In this document: in pieces, positions 10,765-22,700 of the stretch | Layout: each line of letters starts with the position of its first letter | How positions within the stretch are numbered: position 1 is the first letter of the stretch | From: Harmonia axyridis | Lineage: Eukaryota > Arthropoda > Insecta > Coleoptera > Coccinellidae | Reading direction: 5' to 3' | NCBI RefSeq assembly: GCF_914767665.1 | Contig: NC_059507.1 | Span: forward strand, 6,262,001-6,326,000 | DNA length: 64,000 nucleotides | The notes under the pieces: model-generated | The model's database searches: none | The model's input: only the letters and a program-made list of their open reading frames with translations | Told to the model about the DNA's origin: nothing | Position numbers and translations under genes: made by a program

Positions 10765-13700
10765 ATGAAAAAAAATGAACCCAGTACTTCAGATCATCCA
10801 CCGGACTCAGGGGGGTCAACGTTACAGAGAAACAACACAATCGATGAACATTCCCTAAACCACTTCAGAATTGGTATATATGGTTGGAGGAAAAGATGTC
10901 TGTACGTACTCATATTGGTGCTTCTACTGATGGTCATCATCAACTTAGCTTTGACACTATGGATGTTGAAAGTCATGGAATTTTCAGCAGTAAGTAACTA
11001 TACTCCTATAGTTCATTAATTTTAGCAATGGAATGAAAATTGGATAAGAAAAAACAATTCTTATTACGTGTGAAAAGAATCAGAATAAGTTCATGGGTAA
11101 GATAGCAAAGGATTGACAACACAAACATTGGAATTCACCCGGTTTATTCAGCTAATAATTGATAAATAATATAATTTTTGCTTTCAAATCTACCGATAAA
11201 AGTGGAAGTTTTTTGACCACTTTAAGATGGAAAATATTTTTGGTCTCTGATTTCAAAAATTCCACCCGCAAATTGCATTTCATACTATCCTTGACAACTT
11301 TTCGTTTCTGTCTGTATGTGTGTTCACACATCCTTGTACAAACTTCAACTTCTAAAATTGTTATTTGATTTTAATGAAATTTGGGATCTAGTTTGCAAAC
11401 TTATATAGAAACTGAATCTTTATAATAATTTGGATTTTTCTGAGGATTGCTAGAGAATTTTCTTCTCGAAATCGGTAGTACACTCACAAAGTGTAGTACT
11501 GGACCAAAGTTTTTAAAGGGTGTTTTTTTTAGAGCTATAGAACATTAAATTGCAATAAAACAACGATGGATTATTCAATTGACATGAATTTTATTTATCC
11601 GCAAGATAATCTTGTGGCATTACATTTTAAATATGATTTCTGGCATATGACCGCCACAGCTGGCTCGGATGTAGTCCAATCTGGACGTCCAATTTTCGAT
11701 GACTTTTTCCAACATTTGTGGCCGTATATCGGCAATAACACGGTGAATGTTGTCTTCCTAATGGTCAAGGGTTTGTGGCTTATCCGCATAGACCAATGAC
11801 TTTACATAGCCCCACAGAAAGTAGTCTAGCGGTGTTAAATCACAAGATCTTAGAGGCCGATTCACAGGTCCAAAACGTGAAATTAGGCGGTCACCAAACG
11901 TGTCTTTCAATAAATCGATTGTGGCACGAGCTGTGTGTTATGTTGCGCCGTCTTGTTGGAACCACAGCTCCTGGACATCATGGTTGTTCAATTCAGAAAT
12001 GAAAAAATTAGTAATCATGGTTCTATACCGATCACCATTGACTGTAACGTTCTGGCCATCATCGTTTTTAAAGAAGTACGGACCAATGATTCCACCAGCC
12101 CATAAAGCGCACCAAACAATCAGTTTTTCTGGATGTAACGGTGTTTCGACATGCACTTGAGGATTAGCTTCACTCCAAATGCGGCAGTTTTGTTTGTTGA
12201 CGTAGACATTCAACCAGAAGTGCGCTTCGCTAAACAAAATAAAATGGACGTAGTGCGCGATACGTATTCTGCACAGAACCATTATTTTCGAAATAAAATT
12301 GCACTATTTCCAAGCGTTGTTCAGGCGTGAGTCTATTCATGATAATTTAAAGTTATATACCTCGAAAAAAAACACCCTATACATTTTCCTAATCTACCAG
12401 TGATCCACCAAAAAAATTTTGAAGGGAAGATGCGACCATTGTTTCAGAAAAAATTTCACCTTGTATATTTGTATTCAAAATTATGAAAACTCCAAATTAG
12501 AATATCTATGCCGAATTCAAATTGAATATCTTTTGAAGGAAAGGTGCTATGAGAAAAAAAATTAAACTTTTTAACACCCTGTATCTCGAAAACAAAGCTC
12601 TTGCAGGCCTATATTTATAGGACTTAAAATGATCCGAGGAATTTGTCATTCTCGTTTGTACCCCCAGTTTAGGAACATCCTGTATATGTGTTTACGTAGT
12701 TTTGTTTAAACCATCAGTAGTGATAGATGAGACATAAGAAATAGAAAAAGATTGTGGGATATTCTCATTTCTTCGAAATGGATTCGCGATTGTTAAAACT
12801 ATTATCACCTCTTTTCGTGATTTTTCTGTTTCATCACGTTGTACTCGCAAAAAGAAAATTCTTCTGGATTTCACGCTGGATCTTTAAAAAAACGTCAGTT
12901 AATTACTTCAGTGAATGAAACTGAACTACACAGCGGCAAAATTTTAATGGGCGGAGAATTTGAATAAAAAAGAATCTCAAACAACTGTTGCTCCTCAATT
13001 AAACAGGTTTTAATATGGAAAATTAGAAAAACCCGTCTTCTCTTTGCCTTTGCGTTTCCAACAATGGGGAATCCTTATCTGAGGACCTCAGGTTATAATT
13101 ACCAGGCGAAATTACATGAAATGCTTTTCTGAGAGATATTATTTCGCTAAATTGTTTTGTTTCACTTCTTGCAAATTTCTTGAAGAAATTATTTCTGTTA
13201 GTTACCTCATTATCCCCTCGATTTTATCTGGCGGACTGAGAAACTTGAAATATATACTGGGTGTCCCATAAGTGGCACGTCACAGTGACACCGGAGGTAG
13301 GTCAGCTAAAGAGGGACCTAACCAGCCTAACATGACCCCAGTAAAAGTTGCATGGTTTTCGAGTTATTACCAAATTACGTTTTTTAGTGAATTTTCACCT
13401 TTTTTAACATTGTCAGGGTCAGAATTCTGCTGGAAAGCTCTCGAAGCTTATTTTTTTTGTTGTAATGGAATCTTAAATAGTTATTTAAGATGACATGAGT
13501 ATGATTCTGTCAAAAAGTTATGTGGATTTCCGTAAATTAATGGATAAATCTTGATTTCAATTGCTAGCAAAACGAGAACTTCGACTTTGGACACCTGCTG
13601 TGAAAAAAAAATCCTTGAAACAAAACGAGCAAGTAACATCAAAAAATTGGGCATTTTAGACAGATTTAGAAATGGTACAATACACGAATCTTATGCCCAT

Positions 13701-16700
13701 AAAACTAGGTATTTTCATCATCTTACCGATGCCCTACTTAACTAAGTTGAAACTAGGAACCCCGCTATCAGGTAATTTTGCCGCTTGCTATGACATTACA
13801 TTTGATACCGGGCTTTGTTATTATTTGTTAAAGTCACAATAGGGAAAAAGATGGATTAGGGGAAGCGAAAAAGGAATATTATTGAAAAAAAAGGTAAATT
13901 AATTAAAAACAGACTTAACTTTCGATTATTTATTTAATTCTTAAATCTAACTTACAGTAAATGTTCAAACTGTTTCCCTCGGACTCTAATGCATAAATGA
14001 CACCGTTTTATAAAATTACGATTCAATTTTCTTAAACTAATTTCCGATATGGTCCGGGCTGCGTCGAATACGCGTTCACGCAATTCTTCCTCGCTTCTTA
14101 TTGGTTTTGCATACACTTTGTCCTTTAAACATCCCCAATAAAAAAAATCCAGTGGATTCAAATCCGGGGATCGCGGTGGCCACAGTATGGGTCCTAATCG
14201 CAGAGGATGTGGTTCCAGCAAGATGGCTGCCCGGCACACTACGCTCGGCGGGTTCGCGAGCACCTCAGCAACACATTCCCCGACAGGTGAATTGGGCGAT
14301 TAGGACCCATACTGTGGCCACCGCGATCCCCGGATTTGAATCCACTGGTTTTTTTTTATTGGGGATGTTTAAAGGACAAAGTGTATGCAAAACCAATAAG
14401 AAGCGAGGAAGAATTGCGTGAACGCGTATTCGACGCAGCCCGGACCATATCGGAAATTAGTTTAAGAAAATTGAATCGTAATTTTATAAAACGGTGTCAT
14501 TTATGCATTAGAGTCCGAGGGAAACAGTTTGAACATTTACTGTAAGTTAGATTTAAGAATTAAATAAAAAATCGAAAGTTAAGTCTGTTTTTAATTAATT
14601 TACCTTTTTTTTCAATAATATTTCTTTTTCGCTTCCCCTAATCCATCTTTTTCCCTATTGTGACTTTAACAAATAATAACAAAGCCCGGTATCAAATGTA
14701 ATGTCATAGCAAGCGGCAAAATTACCTGATAGCGGGGTTCCTAGTTTCAACTTAGTTAAGTAGGGCATCGGTAAGATGATGAAAATACCTAGTTTTATGG
14801 GCATAAGATTCGTGTATTGTACCATTTCTAAATCTGTTTAAAATGCCCAATTTTTTGATGTTACTTGCTCGTTTTGTTTCAAGGATTTTTTTTTCACAGC
14901 AGGTGTCCAAAGTCGAAGTTCTCGTTTTGCTAGCAATTGAAATCAAGATTTATCCATTAATTTACGGAAATCCACATAACTTTTTGACAGAATCATACTC
15001 ATGTCATCTTAAATAACTATTTAAGATTACATTACAACAAAAAAAATAAGCTTCGAGAGCTTTCCAGCAGAATTCTGACCCTGACAATGTTAAAAAAGGT
15101 GAAAATTCACTAGAAAACGTAATTTGGTAATAACTCGAAAACCATGCAACTTTTACTGGGGTCATGTTAGGCTGGTTAGGTCCCTCTTTAGCTGACCTAC
15201 CTCCGGTGTCACTGTGACGTGCCACTTATGGGACACCCTGTATACCTACTCAGAAATACAACTGCAAATTTAAGTTTTACGCTATTGTTTATTATTTTCT
15301 CTTTCGACGAGTATAATTTAGACACGTGGAGAAAAAATATAAAATATCACTGTAAAACATTTTTACCATTTATTTTAGCAATGGTATGACGTCAAGCATT
15401 TTCAATATATTTACAGTGGGCAACTCGGATACGTCATCCATGACGTCAACCATTGCTAATATACATACACTATAGTCATATAAAAGATCAAGTATATTTC
15501 AAAAGAAATCATTAACGATATCAGCCAAAGGTCAGCTAAGGCTACGGTTGCTGCACCATAGCCTTTTTATGAAATTGACATCACCAATTCGCACACTAGC
15601 AGCTGTATGTCCTCGATAACTGCACGATTCCATCTTTGAGGTCGTGAATCGATCATGGAGCATTGGCATAGTCCTTATCTTTCACGTTACCCCAAAGAAA
15701 AAAGTCTGAAGGTTTTAAATGATTAGATCTCGGTAGCCAATTGTGGACACCTCTTTGAGAAATAACAAGGCCAAGAATCTTTTCTTGCAAAATGGCGATT
15801 GTTTTGTTGCTTCTGTGGCACGTAGTTCCGTCTTGTTGAAAATAAACCTCCTCCACATCAATATCTTTGAAGTCTGGCTATAAAAAATCATTAATCATAC
15901 TTCAGTAGAGTAATGGGGTTGAGTGAAGTAGCCTTGGCTAGACTTCGCACCTAGAATTTGCCAAATAAAGACTCAATTATTATTATTATTATCCATTCAC
16001 CGCAATAGTTGCACCAGCCTCATTTTTGGAATAAGTAATGTCCAATCACACCACCAGCCCAAAAACAGCGAATAGTGACACGTTAAGGGTGGGGAGCCTT
16101 TTCAACAATCATTCTTAGATTTTCGGAGCCCCAAATGTGATAGATAATTCTGCTTATTGACATGGCTAGAGCCTCCGAGGTGAAAAGGGGTCTCATCATT
16201 GAATATGATTTTGCGATGAAAATTTTTATCATTTTGATGCATTTCAAGGATCCAAGCTGTCCAAATAGCTGTTCAAAATGAAACCTTTTACTTGGAATGA
16301 GGAGAGATATTATTTAATTAGAATGCAATTTTTTTTTTTTCAGGAAGGAATGGGTCATCTGAAAATAGTCAACGGTGGAATTAGATTAGAAGGAAGAGCA
16401 TTTGTTCTTGATAGTTTATTAGCTAGTAGTATCAAATCAAGATATGGTCAACCGATAGTGATAGAATCCAGTATGAATTTGACTTTATCAACGAGGAATA
16501 AGGATGGCTATTTGGAGAATTTCATATTCTTAGGTGAGTATATCAGCAATAGGGAATACTAGTGGAATATTGTCACTATACTTTGTTATACAGGGTGTCC
16601 CGTAAAGACCACGTCAAACCGAGGGAGAATGTAGATCAAATGATAACCCACCTGCTATGACAAAATTCCTATAATAAAAGTCTTACCGTTCTCGAGATAT

Positions 16701-19700
16701 TTTTTTTTTTTAAATAATGAATTTTTGACCCTTTTAATAGTTTTGTCCTCACGGTCGGTACAATTTTACATCTTTTTGGTTAATTTTTTCAGTAAAATAT
16801 TGCTGAAGAATGATTTTAACGTTTACATTAAAAACATCCCCCGAACATTTTAAAGGGGAGCTATGAGAAATATTTTTATTGGAAATTTTGGTAGTGGGTT
16901 ATTTTGTTCATGAAGTTTAGCCCATCGTAGTGGAAAAGAAATATACCGAGCTACTGCTGCACATTACATCAATAAATTGTCTATTTTATAGTGATTTCAA
17001 AGAGGTATCATACAAGTCATTTGTTATTCAAAGAAAAAAGATATGGCTGTTTTTATCCAAATGGGTACGTTTCTGACAAAATCAAGTTTGTCAATTCTGT
17101 TAAGAAATCTTCACATCTTGCATTACTTAGTAAACAATGGCAATTGTTTACGTGCGAAAATTTTACTCGCATAATTATTCACCTCAACGAAATTCAATTT
17201 TGCCGGCAAATTTTGCGAAAACATCATGCAGATCCAGATTTTTTTAATAAGATCATTAGAAGCGACGAGTCTTCCTGTACCAAAGATGGGTACATGAATC
17301 TCCACAATTTGCATGGCTGGAATATCATAAATCCACACGAGGTGAGAGAAGATAGATCACAATATCGATTCAAGATCAATTTATGAACTGGAATATTTAA
17401 TGGTGCAATTTTTGGCCCGATCGAACTGCCGCCATCACTGAACGCAAACAATTATTTGGAATTTTCAACCAACCAGCTGCCCATTGTATTGGAAGATGTG
17501 CCACTGGCGCTGCGACGTAGTCTGTGGTTTCAACATGATGGATGCCTAACACATCACGGACTCGAAGTTACCGCTCATTTAAATAGAACTTATCCCCACC
17601 GGTGGATTGGAAGAGAAGGTGAAATTTTGTGGCCTCCTCGTTCACCTGACCTAAATCCTATGGACTTTTATTATTGGGGCTGCCTAAAAGACAAAGTATA
17701 CGCAACACCCATGCGTGATGAAGCCGAATTGAGAGATCGCATTCGCAATTCGGCTTCATCACGTATGGGTGTTGGGTATACTTTGTCTTTTAGGCAGCCC
17801 CAATATTAAAAGTCCAGAGGATTTAGGTCTTCATGTACCCATCCTTGGTACAGGGAGGCTCTTCGCTCCAAATGATCTCATTGAAAAAATCTGGATCTGC
17901 ATGATGTTTTCGCAAAATTGGCCGGCAAAATTGAATTTCGTTGAGGTGAATAATTATGCGAGTAATATTTTCGCACGTAAACAATTGCCATTGTTTACTA
18001 AGTCATGCAATATCGAAGATTTCTTAACAGAATTGACAAACTTGATTTTGTCAGAAACGTACCCATTTGGATAAAAACAGCCATATCTTTTTTCTTTGAA
18101 TAACAAATGACTTGTGTGATACCTCTTTGAAATCACTATAAAATAGACAATTTATTGGTGTAATGTGCAGCAGTAGCTCGGTACATTTTTTTTCCACTAC
18201 GATGGGCTATACTTCATGAACAAAATAATCCACTACCAAAATTTCCAATAAAAATATTTCTCATAGCCCCCCTTTAAAATGTTCGGAGGATGTTTTTAAT
18301 GTTAACGTTAAAATCATTCTTCAGCAATATTTTACTGAAAAACTTAACCAAAAAGATGTAAAATTGTACCAACCGTAAGGACAAAACTATTGAAAAAAAA
18401 AAATATCTCGAAAACGGTAATACTTTTATAATGGGAATTTTGTCATAGCAGGTGAGTTATCCTTTGATCTACATTCTCCCTCGGTTTGACGTGGTCTTTA
18501 CGGGTCACCCTGTATATTGAATAACTCAATGAAATTCTCAATCTTCCCAAATAGGTTGGAGCATGCTCTGATAAAACCACTTTTCAAAAAGGGTGATCCA
18601 AATGATCTTGACAATTATAGACCAATAAGTTTATTACCTGCTTTTTCCAGAATTTTTGAATTAGTGATGTGTTCAAGACTGCTCAGTTTTTTGAATGAGT
18701 GTAACCTTTTTCCCCAATGTCAGCATGGATATTTGCGAGGAAGATCGACTGATACTGCTATTTATCAGTTCATAAATGCAATTATAGATCATTTAGAAAA
18801 CAAAAATTCAGCTTTGGGTCTTTTTGTAGATCTGAAAAAAGCTTATGATTGTGTGGATCACGATATTTTATTGCAGAAACTTGATAGGTATGGTGTTAGG
18901 GGTAAGGCTAATGATTGGATACGGTCGTTGCTCTGAGATAGGTGTCAACAGATTGTTGTTGATAATAAAGTTAAATCTGAAGTTTCCTTTATTGATATGG
19001 GTATAGCTCAGGGTAGTCTTGCCGGACCTATTCTGTTTATAATCTACATAAATGATTTGCCATTGTCATTGAATAAATATCTCTTCACTAATTACGTTGA
19101 TGACACCAACATTTTATTACATGGAAATAGTTCCAATGAAATAATTGAACAAACAAATAATTGCTACAATGAGGTTGATAGTTGGTTTTCTATGAATAGG
19201 CTAGTGATAAATACTTCAAAATCAAGTTTGGTGTTCTTTCGTACTAAACAATCACAAACATCTACACCAAGCAGTATTACTCTTGAAAATAATATAATAG
19301 AACCTGTATCAAGTACAAAATTCCTTGGCATACAAATAGATGAATTTCTGGATTGGGAGATACATATAAATAAACTTTGTTTAAGATTAGCCAGTGTTGG
19401 TTATGGAATCAGGGTTGTTGCTCAGTATATGAATGAGGGTACTTTGGAAATTTTATATCATGCAAATTGTGAATCGATCATTAGATTTGGAATCATTTTC
19501 TGGGGTAGCAACTCTAGAGTCCAACCAATATTCATAGCTCAGAAAAGAATTATTAGAACTATATGCAAAATGAAGTACAGGGATTCATGCAGAGGTAAAT
19601 TCAGAAATATGAATATAATGACGGTATATGCTTTGTATATTTATGAATGTTTGTTGTTTGTTTTTAAAAATAGAGATAAGTGTGATATGGGAGTTAGTCA

Positions 19701-22700
19701 TAATTATAATACAAGAACTCAAGATTTATTATATCCTTATCATAGATTAACCGTGAGTGAAAAAGGTCCTTATTATAGGTGTATTAAAATATTCAATAGA
19801 CTACCTAATTATATCAAATGCTGTGATAGTTTATATAGATTTAAGAAAATTGTTAAGAAAATGTTAATTCATTTGGAACTTTACAATTATGGGGATTATT
19901 TTGTTTCTGAAAACTTGTTGATTTAAGTTCTTTATTTTGACGTCATTTCATCTTTTATGTAGCTTTTGTTGTGTAAAACTTGAAATAAAGAAAATTATCT
20001 ATCTATCTAATACAATCCCGCACCGAAATATCAACCCCGAAAATCAGCGATCGTCAATTCTGGCACCACTCACCGATTTTGCGTAGACCTCACAGTTTTG
20101 GGGAAATTCGAACTCGAAATTTGGGAAAAAATTGAATTTCCATCCAAAAATCGTCATATCCCCTAAATTATTCGTCACAGACCGCTCGAATAAAAACTTT
20201 TTTTGAACATCGGGTTCTCATCTGAAACAGAGTGAGGTTTCAAAGGCGTTTTCAAAGCCTCAGGAATTTCATCCATTTTTTTTGTTGAAAATTTCAGATT
20301 TTTGCCTATAATTTATGAAATAATGTACTGATCGATCAACTGTAAGCATTTTCGTAATCTACATAGTCGAATCAATCAATAAAATGATACAATATTCCCA
20401 TGAAGGAACTTTTATTTTTTTTTAATTTTTCAAGGGTATGGAAAATTTTACGAATATTTTTGGTCAAAAATTTTTTTTCAGGTGAGATCGAAATTCGGCT
20501 CATCAGGAATCGGCAATGATGGCACCGCTCACCGAATCTTCGTAGAGCTCCCGGTTTTAAGGAAATTTGAACTCGAAATTTGGGAAAAAATTAAATTTGC
20601 CTCTAAAAATCGTTATATCTCCTGGAATATTCATCACAGACCCCTCAAATAAAAACGTTTTTCAAACTTCAAGTTCTGCTCTCAAACATAATGAGGTTTC
20701 AAGTGCGTAGCCCACGTCCAGAAGAAGTGGCAGCTTCGGGAAAATTATCAATTTTTTCTTTGAAAATTTCAGATTGTTGCCTATAATTTATGAAATAATG
20801 TACTGATCGCCCAACTGCAAGCATTTTCGTAATCTACATAGTCAAATCAATCAATAAAATGATACAATATTCCCATGAAGGAACTTTTATTTTTTTTTTT
20901 ATTTTCTATTATATTAGGTATGGAAAATACTACGAAAATTTTTGGACCAAAAATTTTTCAGGTGAGATCGAAATTCAGCTAATCAGAGATCGTCAATTAT
21001 GACACTGCTCACCGATCCTTCGTAGAGCTCCCGGTTTTGAGGAAATTTGAACTCGAAATTTGGGAAAAAATTGAATTTGCCTATAAAAATCGTTATATCT
21101 CCTAAATTATTCGTCAAAGACCCCTCAAATAAGAACGTTTTTTGAACATCGGGTTCTGATCTGAAACATGGTGAGGTTTAAAGGGCGTAGCTTATGTCCA
21201 GGAGAAGTTGCAGCCTCGGGAATTTCATCCATTTTTATATCGGCAATCACTTTCAAATTACAAGGCAAAACAGCTCCATTCGATGCTTCCCTTTACACTT
21301 CAGTTACCTAATTAGTTCAATCTATAGGTATCTAAATTTCGCGAATTTGAGCGAGTAAACCGTCTTTAAAAGAGGTTCAATAAACTCTCCCCCGATTGAA
21401 ATACATTATAATCTGAAGGATCTCGTTAAGAGACAAATTTGCTAGTTCTACAGTTCCTGCACTTGAAAAATTTAAAAACCTTTATACTGACCAAAATTGA
21501 TTATAGAATTTTATAATAGAAAATAAATATTAGCGAAAAGAATAGCTGGTAGATATATGCTTTTTGTGATAATTTATAGAAGATTCTCTATTATTGTCAA
21601 TACAGAATGATTCGTTGTGATAGGCACTAAAGTGTTTTTTCACATCAGCAATATTCAGCAACATTTTGTGGAAATTTCTACCAAAAACTGATCAAAAAGA
21701 TGACATGACAATTATTACTGGGCACTTCCCAGCTTCCCAGGTTTTTCAATGGACTTTTAGGATATCTAAAATGAAAATCCAAATTACAAGATTAAAGCCT
21801 TACCGAGGCTCAGTTTTGAATGCCTTCAAATTAAAAACATAAATACCGTATTACTTCTTTCCTTACTGAAATAGTTTGTTTATATTTTATGGTCATTCGA
21901 TTTCTCAAGAACTATTGGTCCACCCTGCATGTAATTTCTCTACTAATTCCGATTTTTTTCGTAGGAGACGATCGTTTCGAATGCCTAGCAAAAAGTTTCA
22001 AAATCATGGACGATCGAGGTGTCCTTTTATTCTCAGTAGATGACCAAGAGGTTTTAATTGGAGCAGACAGTTTGAGAGTTTCTGGAGAAGGAGGTACAAG
22101 CTTCACAGGCTCCTTGCAAACAACTCTTGTCAGAGCAGATTCGGATTTAAGGTAGGTATTTTTACAGGGTGTTTCAGTAAAAATTGTCTCCCATTTCTAG
22201 AATAAGAATAGAACCATAGATAAGTACAGTCTCTGATAAGTTGAGTTTGTTGAATAAAAAATTTACGTAACTCTATCTATACATACGAATGAAAAAAACA
22301 TATGTGTTTCAAGATTATATCGAAACTGCTGGCAATATAGTAACCCAAAAAAAAATCGAAGTCGAGCCAGCTGACTTTATTTCTTGTATCAACTGAACCT
22401 TATAAGGATAGAGATGCAAATCCAGATGCAAAATAAGTCATAGCGTGCCGTAAGAGAGGCCCAAATATTATGCGCGCCGAGGAATGGATTAATGTTGATA
22501 GTCTTCAACACTTACAGCACCAATATTATCGGTCGAGCGATGCATTTCGATAATGTATGGGTCTTAAGAGATCAGTAACAGATCTAGTCTCTTCGAATTT
22601 TCACACTATTTTACAATGTATTCTCAGATGGACAATAATTAAGTGTTCACAATTTCAACATGTTCAGCAGTAGATAAACGATCCATATTGTACTACCCAT

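Noticed and set aside
14101..14421. 106-codon plus-strand frame across the palindrome centre
   Set aside because: It reads antisense through one arm and sense through the other; a product of the palindrome, not a gene.
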